A stretch of DNA of 56,095 bases, taken from contig JAKLJY010000050.1 in NCBI GenBank assembly GCA_023150895.1, positions 1 to 56,095 on the forward strand, written 5' to 3'. Positions 8,902 through 20,700 of this stretch are shown here, one piece after another. The position numbers were made by a program, and so were the translations under genes. Source of the stretch: Myxococcota bacterium (GTDB lineage: Bacteria; Myxococcota_A; Bradymonadia; UBA7976; UBA1532). How positions within the stretch are numbered: the first letter of the stretch is position 1; each line of letters begins with the position of its first letter. The notes beneath the pieces were generated by a model. The model was not told where the DNA came from. It made no database searches and saw only the letters and a list, made by a program, of their open reading frames with translations.

Positions 8902-8927
8902 TGCGCGTTTCTTCGTATGCTACCGCA

Positions 8928-9770
8928 ATGGACTGGAACGCCTTCTTCGAATCGCTGCTGCCCATGGCCGCGTCGTACGCGCTGCGCGTGCTCGGGGCGC
9001 TCATCGGCCTCTGGCTCGCCTTCAAGGTCGCCTCGCTGGCACAGGCTCGCCTGACGGCCGCGCTGCGGGCCCGGTCCTTCGACGCCACGTTGTCCGTGTT
9101 CTTCGGGAGCATGTCGCACTGGGGCATCCTGGTGGCCTCGGTGCTCGCCGTCCTGAGCATCTTCGGCATCGAGACGACGAGTTTCGCAGCGATCATCGGC
9201 GCGGCCGGTCTGGCCATCGGCCTCGCCTTCCAGGGCACGCTGTCGAACTTCTCGGCGGGGGTGATGCTGCTGGTCTTCCGACCGTTCAAGGTCGGGGACC
9301 TGGTCGTCGCCGCCGGGATCAATGGCTACGTGCGCGAGATCGGGCTGTTCGCGACGGCGCTGGACACGAAGGACGGCCGCCACCTGATTCTGCCGAACAG
9401 CCAGGTCGCCAACGCCATCATCGAGAATCAGACCCACAACGCACTGCGACGGGTCGAGGTGGTCTTGCAGGTCGGCGCCGGGACGAGCGAGGGCAAGATC
9501 CGCGAGACGCTCGACGCCGTGGGCGGCCGCGCGCACCTGCGGGACGCGGGCAAGGGTCACGACATCCAGCTCCGCCGCCTGCTGCCCAACGGCTCGGAGT
9601 GGGCGATCCGCGTCTGGGCGCCGTCCGAAAAACACGACGACGTACTCGAGAGAACGACGGCGGACGCGATGCGCACGTTGGCCGAGGCGGGGATCGACGG
9701 TCCCGGCCCGTTCGTCGCCATCACGGACCTCGTCCCCCCCGCGGCGGGTCCAGGTCCCGCGCGCCGCTGA
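8928..9770 (+). CDS. mscS: Small-conductance mechanosensitive channel (MscS family)
   Basis: This 280-residue inner-membrane channel releases solutes when membrane tension rises. Three hydrophobic helices are visible (about residues 12-35, 55-75 and 80-110). The third is the Gly/Ala-rich pore helix AAIIGAAGLAIGLAFQGTLSN, followed by the conserved RPFKVGDLV turn and the beta domain with ALDTKDGRHLILPNSQVANA. The C-terminal alpha/beta vestibule domain is present and the length equals that of E. coli MscS. I chose the ATG at 8928 (MDWNAFFES), not the in-frame start 27 bases upstream, because it fits the family N-terminus. It ends 13 bases before the convergent lipoprotein gene. Confidence 0.92.
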   Translation: MDWNAFFESLLPMAASYALRVLGALIGLWLAFKVASLAQARLTAALRARSFDATLSVFFGSMSHWGILVASVLAVLSIFGIETTSFAAIIGAAGLAIGLAFQGTLSNFSAGVMLLVFRPFKVGDLVVAAGINGYVREIGLFATALDTKDGRHLILPNSQVANAIIENQTHNALRRVEVVLQVGAGTSEGKIRETLDAVGGRAHLRDAGKGHDIQLRRLLPNGSEWAIRVWAPSEKHDDVLERTTADAMRTLAEAGIDGPGPFVAITDLVPPAAGPGPARR

Positions 9771-9783
9771 GGGAGCCGGTCGC

Positions 9784-11259
9784 TCAGGCCGCCAGCAGCG
9801 CCGCGGCGACGGGTCCGACGACCTGCGCGCAGGCCGACCGGCGCGTGGCGGTGCGGACGGCGCCGGCGGGGATGCCGGCCGCGGTCAGGGCGGCGTCCTC
9901 GGGATCGGCCTCGCGGCGGACCCGGGCGAGCTCTCCCTCGAAGGCCGCGCGGGCGCATTCTCGAACCGCGTCACCACCCGCGTCGACCGCCCAGCGCACG
10001 AAGGCCCAGGCCAGCTCGGCGTGCCGGCGCTCGTCGGCGGCGATCCGTTCGAAGGCCGCCCGCAGGGCCGGCTCGCTCGCGTCCGCGGCGGCCTCGGCAG
10101 CTTCGAGGGCGGCCAGCGTCTCGCCCACGCAGCCCTCGACCACCGCCGCCGCGACGGCCTCCGCCAGGGACGGGGCGGTGAGCGCGCCGGTGAGCGAGAG
10201 GGGTCCCGGGCCGATGGCCTCGCCCGCGTAGTGACTCGCCAGGGTGAAACACGTCCGGGCGTGGGCCGTCTCGTCGATCATGGCCTGCTGCGCCGCGGAG
10301 AGCAGCGACGGCGGCGCCCCGAAGGCCAGAAGTTCCAGTGAAAACCGCGCGAACGCGGCCACGGAGGCGTGCTCGAAGCGCCCGGCCTCGGCGAACCACA
10401 GCGCCAGGCGGCGGCCGACCCGGGGGTCCGACGGCCGCGTCGGGAGGGGCAGGCCCGGGTCGAGCCAGGCCTCCGTGCCGCAGACCGGCGCCGTGCGGGC
10501 CTCGCCCTCCACCAGGAACGGCCGCCCGATGACGCAGCCGCCTCCGTAGCACCCGCGGTAACCCTCGTCATACGCGCACGCACCGTTCGAGTCGGCGCAC
10601 TCGGCGTCGCCCATGCACTCGTCGGCGGACGTCTGGCAAGCGTAACCGGTCTCGCCACACCACGGGTTCTTCCAGTACGTGGCGCAGAGCGCGCCCTCGC
10701 CGCAATCGGCGGCGCTGCGGCACTCGGCGGGCATGCACGTCCCGCCCTCGCCCGAGCAGCGGCAGAGCTGGCCGTCGTCGCAGTCCGCGTCGCGCAGGCA
10801 GCCGTACTTGCAGGTGCAACCGGAGCCCTCCCATTCCCCGTACTGGCATCGTCCGTAGGGCTGGTCGACGCAGTCCGCGTCGGCCCGGCACGTCCCGCCG
10901 AGCTCGTCGGGGTTGCACGTCTCGCCGGTCCGCTCGGCAAACGGTCGGCACTCGACGGCCCGGACCCGGTGGTCCCAGCCGCCCTCGCAGGTCACGAAGC
11001 CGATGTCGAGGCCATCGTAGACGACGGGCTCCGGCGACCGGCAGGCCATGCTCGGGGCGAGTCCGCCGCCCGTCCCGCCACTGCCGCCCGTACCGCCACT
11101 GCCGCCCGTCCCGCCGCTGCCGCCCGTCCCACCGCTGCCGGCGTCCGCGTCGCGCCCCACGGGATCGCGCGCACAGCCCGCGCCCCCGCCCGCCACGGCC
11201 ACCAGCGTCATCAGGTGGGCCGCCCAGCGCGCCCGCGTTCGCCTCGTCGTCCGGATCAT
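9784..11259 (-). CDS. Lipoprotein with Cys-rich modules and a ferritin-like diiron domain
   Basis: This is a 491-residue surface lipoprotein. The signal ends at a lipobox (VAGGGAGC). Next is a (GGTGGS)n linker encoded by 18-base repeats. Residues about 60-280 are rich in Cys (patterns such as CRADADCVDQPYGRC), resembling short EB/antistasin-like modules found on myxobacterial surface proteins. Residues about 295-470 form a four-helix ferritin-like domain with FAEAGRFEHASVAAFAR, MIDETAHARTC and IAADERRHAELAWAF, giving the Glu and E-x-x-H ligands expected for a diiron site. The activity is unknown. The ATG at 11257-11259 follows GGGGGAA. It lies downstream of acpS on the same strand, with a 78-base gap. 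Confidence 0.85.
   Translation of the reverse strand: MIRTTRRTRARWAAHLMTLVAVAGGGAGCARDPVGRDADAGSGGTGGSGGTGGSGGTGGSGGTGGGLAPSMACRSPEPVVYDGLDIGFVTCEGGWDHRVRAVECRPFAERTGETCNPDELGGTCRADADCVDQPYGRCQYGEWEGSGCTCKYGCLRDADCDDGQLCRCSGEGGTCMPAECRSAADCGEGALCATYWKNPWCGETGYACQTSADECMGDAECADSNGACAYDEGYRGCYGGGCVIGRPFLVEGEARTAPVCGTEAWLDPGLPLPTRPSDPRVGRRLALWFAEAGRFEHASVAAFARFSLELLAFGAPPSLLSAAQQAMIDETAHARTCFTLASHYAGEAIGPGPLSLTGALTAPSLAEAVAAAVVEGCVGETLAALEAAEAAADASEPALRAAFERIAADERRHAELAWAFVRWAVDAGGDAVRECARAAFEGELARVRREADPEDAALTAAGIPAGAVRTATRRSACAQVVGPVAAALLAA
11065..11136 (-). repeat. Four 18-bp repeats encoding a Gly-Gly-Thr/Ser linker
   Basis: Four tandem near-identical 18-base units encode the (SGGTGG)-type spacer between the lipidated Cys and the Cys-rich region of the ferritin-like lipoprotein. 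Only one to two bases differ between units. The repeat probably sets the distance of the domains from the membrane. Confidence 0.85.
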
Positions 11260-11337
11260 CGCGTGTTCCCCCTGGTCTCGTTCAGACCGGCCCGGAGCAC
11301 TGCCCCGCGGCCATCGACAAACCATAACCGAAACCGC

Positions 11338-11751
11338 TCATCGCTCGGCGATGACCACGGCCCCGGCGAGCCCGCCCTCATGGCTGAGAGAGACGTGCAG
11401 GTTCGAAATGCCCGCCCGCAGCGCCAGCACGCGGAGCTGCCCGGCCAGTGCCAGGCTCGGTCGCCCGTCGGCGTCGCTGACGACCTCGATCTCGCGCAGG
11501 TCGGCCAGCGCCCGCGGCAGGGGCTCCGGGGCAACGGCCTGCGAGAGCGCCTTGAGACAGGCCTCCTTGGCGGCGAAGCGGGCCGCGAGGTGCACGGCAG
11601 GCCGCCCGGAGCCATGGGCCGCGCGGGCCGCCGCCGTCCGCCGCTCGGCGTCCGTGAACGTGCGCGCGGCGAAGATCGTCCCCGGCTCGTCGAGCAACGC
11701 CGCGAAAGCCAGAACGTCGACCAGATCGTATCCGAGCCCGGCGATGGCCAT
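11338..11751 (-). CDS. acpS: Holo-ACP synthase (4'-phosphopantetheinyl transferase)
   Basis: This 137-residue enzyme transfers the phosphopantetheine arm of CoA to the Ser of acyl carrier proteins. The AcpS motifs are intact: GLGYDLVDV at the N-terminus (magnesium-binding Asp), RFAAKEACLKAL around residues 58-69 (Glu and Lys of the active site) and LHVSLSHEGG near the C-terminus. It starts three bases after the FAS stop codon, so it is almost certainly cotranslated and has the integrated ACP as its target. Mycobacteria also place acpS directly after the type I fas gene, and fungal FAS has this domain fused. If a second AcpS exists for a type II system it is outside the window. Confidence 0.93.
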   Translation of the reverse strand: MAIAGLGYDLVDVLAFAALLDEPGTIFAARTFTDAERRTAAARAAHGSGRPAVHLAARFAAKEACLKALSQAVAPEPLPRALADLREIEVVSDADGRPSLALAGQLRVLALRAGISNLHVSLSHEGGLAGAVVIAER

Positions 11752-11754
11752 GTT

Positions 11755-14700
11755 TCAGACCTCGCTCGGGCCCGCCTGCTCGGCCTCCGGCCCGGCGAGC
11801 CCCTCGGCCACGCCGCCGGCCACGATGGGACCGTCGTCGTCGAGCCGGCGCGAGGCCGCGTCGAGCAGGACCGCCTGCTCGGGGTCGAAGCCCGCATAGG
11901 CCGTGTCGGACGGCACCCTGAACGCCTTGTCCGTCCGAATGCGCACGGCGGGGCGGGTGGACTCGAGCACGCCGAGGTGTTCGTGCAGGCGCACCTGCTC
12001 GCGTTCCTGGCGCCGCGCCGCGTAGGCGGCGAAGGCCGACTCGTCGAGGGCCGCCAGCACCCGGTCCGGGTGGACGAGGCACACGATCGCCCCGACGTGT
12101 CCGAACCCGAGCGAAGTGACGAGGCCGGCCTCGATGTTTCCCGGCCCGAAGTCGAGCGCGCGATCGGTGAACAGCACGGTCTCGTAAGCGCGCATGACCG
12201 GATCGGGGTCGTCGAGGTTGCGATTGCCGGGCACGACGCCCGTTGCCAGCGCCTGCGACAGGCCCGCGATCTGCCACGCCGCCGCGCCGCCCTTGCTGTG
12301 GCCGGTCAGCGACTTCTGCGAGACCACCACCAGCGGATTGCCCGGCTCTCGACCGAGCCAGCGGAAGATGCGGTCGTACGCCCGGTTCTCGTTGGGGTCA
12401 TTGGCGTCCGTCGACGTGTCGTGCTTCCAGGCGGCGGCCACGTCGTCCGGCCCGAGGCCGAAGACCGCCAGCGCCCGGCGCAAGGGCGAGATACGCTCGT
12501 CCCCCGGGTGGATGTCGTGGAAGAGGCGGCGGCGCTCCGCGGCCTCGAGCGTGCCCACGGCCGCCTCGCCCAGGGTGCCCCGCACCGACGCGAGGGCCGC
12601 CGTGACGCGCTGCCACTCCGAGACCCGCGTCGGCAGATCGCAGAGCTGCGCCCCCGTCGCCTCGCCCGCGCGCGGCCGGCGTTCGGAGGCCACGGCCATC
12701 ACGCCCGGCCCGGGGGCGGGGATGCTGCGGTGGACGCCGTCGCCGTAGCTGCGGGCGAGTGCCACCGCGGCGTAGAGGGGCAAGCCCATGCGCACGGCCA
12801 CGTCCGCCCGGCAAACGAGCATGGTGCCGCCGCCCTGCGCCTCGACGAAACCCCGGCGGCGCCGGTCGTTGGGGCGCGACATCTCACCGGGGGGGATGCC
12901 GCGGGCGAGCATGTCGTCCGTGTCCGCGGTGGCGGCCATGTCGGCGAACCCGACCGCGCCCTCCTCGCCGTAGTCGTCGAAGCCGCCGGCCACGATGAAG
13001 GCCGCCTTGCCGCCCAGGACCTTGTCGACGGCCTCCTCGACGCTGACGGCCGCGGTGGCGCAGGCCCCGACGGGGTGCACCATCGGCCCGTAACTGCCCA
13101 CGATGGACTGCACGATCCAGGCGGCGGTGACGTTGATCAGCGTCTCCTGCAGCGTGTCGCCCTGCCGCGGCCGGTCGAGCGGATGGTCGAGGTACAGGCG
13201 CTTGAGTTTCTGCATGCCGCCGATGCCGGCGCCCTGCGTGTTGCCGACGTCCGAGGGGTGCAGGTAGCGGTACAGCTCCTCCGGCTCGAGGCCGGCGGAG
13301 AGGAACGCCTCGACGGTGGCCACCAGGTTGAAGAGCGTCGTGCGGTCGACCTGATCGGCCATGTCCCGCGGGATGCCGAAACGCAGGGGATCCCACCCCT
13401 TCGGCACCTGACCGGCCACGTAGCGGTTGAGGCGCGCGGCGCGGGCGACCTTGACCACGCTGCCCTTCTTGCGGACGACGAAGAAGCCATCCTTCTCGGG
13501 GTCGAAAACGAGGCGGGCGCCCTCACCAGCGGCCTCGACGAAGGCCTGCCCTTCGGCTTGTCCGGGCACGGGGAACACGAAGTCGCGCTCGAGCACGACG
13601 TCCGCCCAGACGGTGAGCCGGCGCGGGTCGAAGCCGTTCTGCACCGCGGGATCGACGATGCGGATGCCCGCGTCGGCCAGCAGCGCGGCCTCGTAGCGGG
13701 CCTTGACGTCCTGCTCGCGCACGGGCTCTCCGGTCTGCGCGTCCACCCAGCCGACGTGCTGCCGGCCCTTCTCGTGTCTGATGCGCCCGGTGATCCAGGC
13801 CAGCTCGACGCAGGCCTCGAGACTCAGCTCACCCGCGCTCTCCATGGACCAGCGCGTGCGGGCGCTGCCCCAGGGGCCGACCTCGCCCAGGCCGACGAGC
13901 ACGGCGACCCGGGAGAGGTCGAGGTGACGCAGGTCGGCCAGGGCCGCGCGGCGCGCCGGGGTCGGCAGGGCGGGGAACGCGAAGTGCGCGGCGAAGCGCG
14001 GGGCCGGCTCGACCCGGGGCGCGGGCTCGACGGCGCGGCCGAGGGCGCGGGCCTCGTCCCGCCGCAGGGCGTGCAGGCGGCGCGCGCGGGTCACCTCGGC
14101 GGTGATGCCCGCCCGGATGCCCCGGGCGACCCCCGAGAGATCGCGCACCGCCGCCATGCCGCCCGTCAGATCGGCGACGAGGGGCGCCTCGGCGGCCAGG
14201 GCGCGCAGCGGATCGGCACAGAGCGCGCCGAGCAGCAGACCCATCTCCGCGGCGGAGAACGTGCGTACGCCGGCGCGGGCCTCGAGCCCCGGAGCGATGG
14301 CGTTGTTCACGTTCATCAGGCCCGTACCGCGCACCCAGCCGATGCGCGCGCCCACCAGCGAGGCGTGGCGCCCCCAGGCCGCGTGCTCGGAGCCCCAGCG
14401 GTTGAGCATGGCTTCGAGCGCGGCCTTGGTCTCTCCGTACAGGCCGTCGTTGCCGAACTGCCCGTGGTTGGGCGAGAGCGGCAGCAGGACGTGGGTGCGC
14501 AGGTTGCGGACGTGCAGGCGCGAGAAGGCCTGCGCGCACTCGGCCACCAGCGCCTCGACGCCGTAGAGCAGCACGCGCAGCGTCGCCATGGAGCGGTCCG
14601 AGATGTCGGCGAGGGTGGCCTCCTCGCCCACCGCGCCGAAGGGCACGAGCAGGTCGACGAGCCAGGGCTCCTTCACGGTGCGCGGCGTGCCGCCCACCAC

Positions 14701-17700
14701 CGTCTTCTCGGTGCTCACGAGCCACTGCACGAGGCGCTGGATGTCCTGCCGCGACCCCTGGTTGAAGGGCACCACCGCCAGCTCGGCCCCGCGCGCGCCG
14801 TGCTGCTGGAAGAGACGCCGGTAGAACCGTACGCGCTCGGGCGTGAGGTTCGAGGTCGTCACCACCACCCGGGCCCCGCCGCTGAGCAGCAGCTTGACGA
14901 GCTCCAGCGCGATGCTGCGCTCGGACGCGCCCGTGACCAGGGCGGTGCGGCCGGCGAACGTGGCCTCGCCCCGGGCGAGGGCGGTGATGGCCGTCTCGAA
15001 GAGCGCCTGCGCGCGGGCCGCGGCGTCCGGGGCGGCGGGGGCAGCGGCGGGCGACGGGGACACGCTCACCTGGCGCCCCTCGACGAGCTCGCGGGCCACG
15101 GCCAGCGCCGTCGGCTCACCGCGCAGTCGCTCGGAGAACGTGAGACGACCGTCGCCCTCGACGACGACCGCGGGCGCCAGCGGCACGGCCTCGCTGCGGG
15201 CGGTCGGGATGCCGGTGGGGTCGATGGACCGGCCCAGGCGGGCGAAAACCTCGGCGGTGCGCACGTCGCCGGCCCGGCGGGCGCGGCGCTCCAGGTGGGC
15301 GACCGTGCGGGCGGCCGCGGCGTCGGCGCCCCGGGCGATGCGGCCCAGGATCTCGGGCAGGGTGGCCTCGACGGACTTCCCCTCGTCCGTGCGGAGCGCG
15401 TGGTAGAGCGCGAGGGCGTCGCGGCGGGCCCAGGCCCAGGCGCCGCTGTAGACCACCGCTTTCTCGGTGGTGAAGGCCGGACGGATGGCCTTGTCGTAGT
15501 CGGCCCCGTGCTCGGCGTCGTAGCGGGCGAGGCGTTCGTTCTCCTCGACGGCGGCGGGCTCGACGGCCTGCGCCTCGAGTTCGGCCCACACGTCGCGCCC
15601 GAGCGCGGCTTCGGCGAAGCGCAGCGACTCGAGGAAGGCCCCACCCACCCCGAAGTAGCGGGCGAGCAGGCCCTCGAGCGCCGCGGCGTCGACGGTGGCG
15701 CCCCCGCCCCCTCCGCCCCCGGCGGCCAGCGAGAAGCCGGCCTCGGTGGCGTAACGACCCAGCGCGGCGTCGAGCCACCCGGCGGCCGCCCCGCGATCCC
15801 CCGCCCCCGGCAGGGGCAAGGGTGCCAGCGCGCCGGCGCGGGTCGACTCGCCCGCCCGCAGCCACAGTGCGGTGCGCAGCAGCATCGACAGCGCTCGCCC
15901 TTCGGGCAGCCCGCGCGAGGCCATCGTCTGCAGGACGTCCTTCACCGAGAGCCCGAACGGCTTGAGCGCGGCGGTGATCTGCGCGCGCAGGTACGGCCCG
16001 GGGGCCTTGTAGCGGCCCTGCGTGGCCTTCTCCACGGCGGCGACCAGCGTGCCGAGCGGCATCTCGTGCGCGGCGTCGATGGAGCCGATACCGAACTCGT
16101 TGCCCAGATCGGCCATGATCTGATTGCGGCGTGAGGAGTTGCCGCCCGAGAGCAGCTCGATGTTCTCGTCGGCCTTGATCTCGTCGTCCCGCACCCGGGC
16201 CTTCAAAGCGAGCAGGGTGAGCAGCCCCTCGCGCACGGTGGGCGCTGCGTCGGTGATGGCCCCGGCGGGCGCCGCGGGTGCGGCCTGCGCGGGCGCCGCG
16301 GGTGCGGACACGGTCGGCTTCGCGGCCGGCGCGGGCGCAGCCGGTGGGGCGGGCGCTGCGAGCACGGCCTCGGCCTCGGCGTCGTAGAGGGAGAAGACGG
16401 CCTTGCGGTCCGCCTCGACGTTCAGCACGACCGGCGGGTCGAGGCGCGAGGGATCCATCGCCTGCGTCACGCGGAACATGTTGGCCTGCGTCGGCGCGCT
16501 GCCGAGGCCGATCTCGATCACGCGGGCGACCCCCGTACGGTCGCGGGCGAGCAGGAGGTCCTGCGTCTCGATCCAGCGCACGGGCGAGGCGAACTGATAG
16601 GCGAGGCCCTCGATGAACAGCGCCCGGCCGAGCTCGGCGGGCGGCGCGGCCTCGGCGTCCCAGCGGTCGCGCAGGTCGATCAGCACGGCCGACTCGGTGC
16701 AGCCGATGATGTCGTCGAGGTAGGGCCGCGAGACCTCGAAGAAGCGCGCGGTCAGGTTGGGGATGTAGCGCCCGACGAGCGGCCCGACGTCGAGGTCGAG
16801 CGGCACGATGGCTTCGAGCTTCTCGCGGAAGGCGCCGACCCCGTCCCGCAGCGCGCGGGAGTGAAACGGCACGTCGATGCCGGGCACCTCGAGGTACGAA
16901 GACTTCGCCCCCGAGGGTTCGAGCGCGCGCAGTGCGGCCCGCAGCGCCTCGAGCGCGGGCACGTGCCCGACCACGGAGTACTGCCGGCCGCGGATGTTGT
17001 AGTTCACCACCTCGCACAGCAGGCCCGTCTCGCGGGCGACCCGGGCGACGAGGGCGTCGAGGGCGGCCTCGTCGAGCCCGACGATGTTGGGCCGCACGAC
17101 GGCCATGCGATAGGCCGACCGCCCCTGCGCATCGCGCGGAACGTAGTGCTGCATGGTCAGGCCGCGCTGGTACACGGTGTCCACCACGGCCGTCAGCGAG
17201 AGGGCGTCCGTGATGGCGCCGATGGCCGAGTACTCGCCCACGGAGTGCCCGCAGAAGGGCGCGTCCTCCTGGAAGCAGCCGGCCTCACGCAGCTCGGCGA
17301 TCTGCGCGCACGCGAGCACCGCCATGCCCACCTGCGTGAACTGCGTCAGAAAGAGCACCCCCTGCTCGTGGCGCAGGATCTCGGGCCCGACCCGCATCTC
17401 CAGGGGGTTGTCACGGACGACCGTCAACAACGAGAAGCCGAGGCGCTCGCGGCAGTGGGCGTCGGCGGCGTCCCAGACGCGGCGGGCGGCGGCGGAGCGG
17501 GCGTACCCCTCCATGCCCATGCCCGTCGTCTGCACGCCCTGACCGGGGAAGACGTAGGCCGTCCGCGGGCCGGCGACGCGCACGCGCCCCCGCAGCGCCA
17601 GCCGGCTCTCCTCGGGGGGGCCGGCGTGCGCCTCGACGTCCACGAGGAGGTCGCCGCGCTGCATCCCGGCGTGGCGCGCGCGCAGTTCGAGCGGATCGCC

Positions 17701-20700
17701 GGGCAGGACGACGTCGGTGAACGTCGCCGAAATGCCCCGGATACGCTCGCCGTCCGTCCCGGCGAAGCCCGCCGACACCGCGGCGACGGCCCGGGCGGCC
17801 GTCCACTGACCGTGCACGATGGGTCGGTCGAAGCCCGCGAGCGCGGCGGCGTGCGCATCGCGGTGCAGCGGGTTGGCGTCGTGCGACGCGCGCGCGAACT
17901 CGGCGAGGTTCCACGGCGCGGCGGCCTGTTCGACATGGACCGGCGACGGCTGCGGCAACGCCACCGTCGGACTCGGGGCCGGGGCGAAGGCGGCGAACCA
18001 GCGCGCCGGCTCGGCCTCGGCGGCGTCCGTCCCGGCGCGGGTCTCTTCGAACGCCACCGTGGCGACGAGCGCACCGTCGGCGTCGCGGATCTCGCCGGTG
18101 ATCCGCGCGGTCGGCGCGGGCGTCGAGACCCCGGCCGCCGTCGTCGAGAGCGTCAGCGTCACGTCGTGTGCGGCCGTCGGGTCGAGGCGCGTTCGCTGCC
18201 CGGACTCACCGTTCTCCGCTGCGGCCACGCCGCCGACGAGTGCGCACCAGGATTTCTCGCGCAGAAGATCCCACAGCGCGGGCTCGCCCGCCGGCAGACG
18301 GTGCTGGACCGTCTCACGACGGAACCGGAACCCGGCGCCCTCACCCTGCACGAAGAACAGACTGCGGATGGTGCAACGCAACAAACCGTCCGTGCGCAGG
18401 GTGGCCTCGGTGCTGATGCGCACCCCACCGCGGACGGGTTCCCAGGCGGTCAGGCGGGCGCAGACGGCCAATTCGTCGCCGTCCGTGGGCACCGGCCCGG
18501 CGGCCTCGATGTGGTTCTCGAGGTGGACGAGCCGCGCGTGATCCCACTCGACCCCGGGCACGTGCGTCGCGCGGAAGATGGCCCCGAAGGCCGCCGAGAA
18601 GGCCGCGTTCAGCGGCAGGACGTGCGTGCGCCCCCGCCCGCCGAGGTGGGCCACCGAGCCGTCGCCGGCGGCGAGGGCGTACTCGCGCACGAAACCGCGA
18701 TCCACGGTGAACCGCGTGCAGACCTCGTCGCCGGCGGGCACGGGGGGCGTCTCGCCAATCATCGCCGCCCGGTAGAACGCGCCGATCCGGGCCGCGCGAT
18801 CGGGGGTGACCTCGCGCGGGAACCGGCCCGGATGGCGCAGATCACGCTCGAAGTGCAGGGTCAGCCGCACGTCCTTGCCGCGCCCCTGCCGGTCGGCGGG
18901 CAGCGCATGAAGCAGCGTGACTTCGCAGCGTCCGACCTCGCCCTCCCGCGTCAGGCTCACCTCCAGCCCGTGCCCGTCGGCCCGCCGGATCTCCAGGCCC
19001 GTCAGTCGGCCGGCCGCATCGAGCGTCGCCGTCCAGCGGTCGCCGGTCATTACGCGCAGCAGGTGCGGGAGCGGATTGGCGGCCACCGACGCGCCGTGGA
19101 GCACGCCCGTCGCGCGCACGAGGGGAGCGAGCACGAGGGGATCGAGCGCGTGCAGCCACGCGGTCGCGTTCACCGGCCCGCGACCCGCCGCCCGGGCGGT
19201 GATCAAAGGCCCGTTCGCGCCGCCCTCCAGGGTGAGGCCCGCGGCCCCGGCGGCCGCCGACAGCCCGGCGCGGTCGACGGCGTCGCGGGCGGGCGCGGGC
19301 TTGTGGCCGGCGGCGCGCAGGCGCTCGACGCCGAAGTCCACGAAACGCCGCAGCAGATCGCCGACGGGCTCGTCGACGGTGGTGATGCCCTGTACGGCCT
19401 CGGGCCCGGGGATGACCAGGACGGCGTCGGCCGCATAGCGGTCGTCGTGGCTCTGCCACAGGGAGTCGGCCTTGTACCAGCGGCGCACGTCGGCGTCGAT
19501 GACGGGCACGAAGTTCACGGGCTTGCCGGCCCGCGCGCAGACGCGATGCACGAAGAAGTCCGCGTCGGCCTGCACCACCGTGCCCTGCTCCGCTTGCGGG
19601 TAGGCCGCGATGAAACGCTCGACGAAGGCCTCGGGCGCGTCGAGATCGCCCGGCCCCCGCAGAACCGAGTCGCCGGGCCGCGTCGCCAGCCGCTCCTCGA
19701 ACCGACGCGCCATGTCCAGCACGCGCTGCCGGTAGGAGGGATCGGGGAAGCGCCCGTCTTCGTAGGGCGTGCCCCGCCCGATGGCCATCAGCGCCACCAT
19801 GCGCCGCAACACGTCCGCCGGGGACATCGCCCCGAGGTCGCCGAAGTACGGTTTCGCCGTCTTCTCCAGCGCCGCGACGATCTCGTCGAAGCGGTCGCGC
19901 ACGGCGTCGGCCTTGCCGGCGACGGCGTCGAGCAGACGACCGGCCTGTGCCGCCGCGTTGTCGACGTAGTGGATGTCGGCGTCGAGCTGACTCTTGCCGC
20001 TCGTCATGCCGCCCTTGCGCGCGCCGGCGGCCACCCACTCCCCGGTGCCGGGCACTTCGGCGAGCAGGGCCTTGACCTGCGGCGAGGTGGCCGCCTCGCG
20101 ACACGCCATCGTCACCGTGCCCAGGAAGACCGCGTCGACGGGCATCGGCGCGAGCCCCATCGCCTCGCTCCAGGCGCCCGAGAGCCAGGCCCAGGCGTCC
20201 TCGGGGGTGCGGATGCCGCCGCCCACGGAGAGCACCACGTTCTCGCGCTCGCGCAGGGCGTGGTACGCGCCGCGCACCAGCTCCTGAAGGTCCTCCCAGG
20301 AGTGGTGCCCGCCGGCCTTGCCGCCCTCGATCTGCACGCCGATGGTCACGTCGGGTCGGGCGGCGGCGATGGCGAGCACCTGCTGCACCTGCTTCGCCGT
20401 GCCGGGCTTGAAGGACACGAGATCGAGCCCGAGCGCGCGGCAGCGGTCGATGATCTCACACGCCTCGTCGAGCTCGGGGATGCCGGCCGAGACCGTGATG
20501 CCTTCGATGGCCGCGCCCTGCGCCCGCAGCTTGGGGATGAGCCCCTCGCCCTTCCAGTGCAGGCCCCAGAGATAAGGGTCGAGGTACAGCAGGTTCACGA
20601 CGTAGGCCGCCCCGGGCGCCAACGTCCGGGCGAGCTCCGCGGCGCGCAGCCGGAAGTGGCGCTCCGTGACCTGCCCGCCCCCGGCGAGCTCGGCGACGAA

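Noticed and set aside
11065..11136. 18-base repeats considered as a non-coding array
   Set aside because: They keep frame and encode the Gly/Thr linker of a lipoprotein.
10369..16134. A 1921-codon open frame on the plus strand, and another at 16861-22620
   Set aside because: Both are antisense shadows of the FAS gene, caused by high GC at codon position three. They show no domain and have Arg/Ala/Gly/His-rich low-complexity composition.
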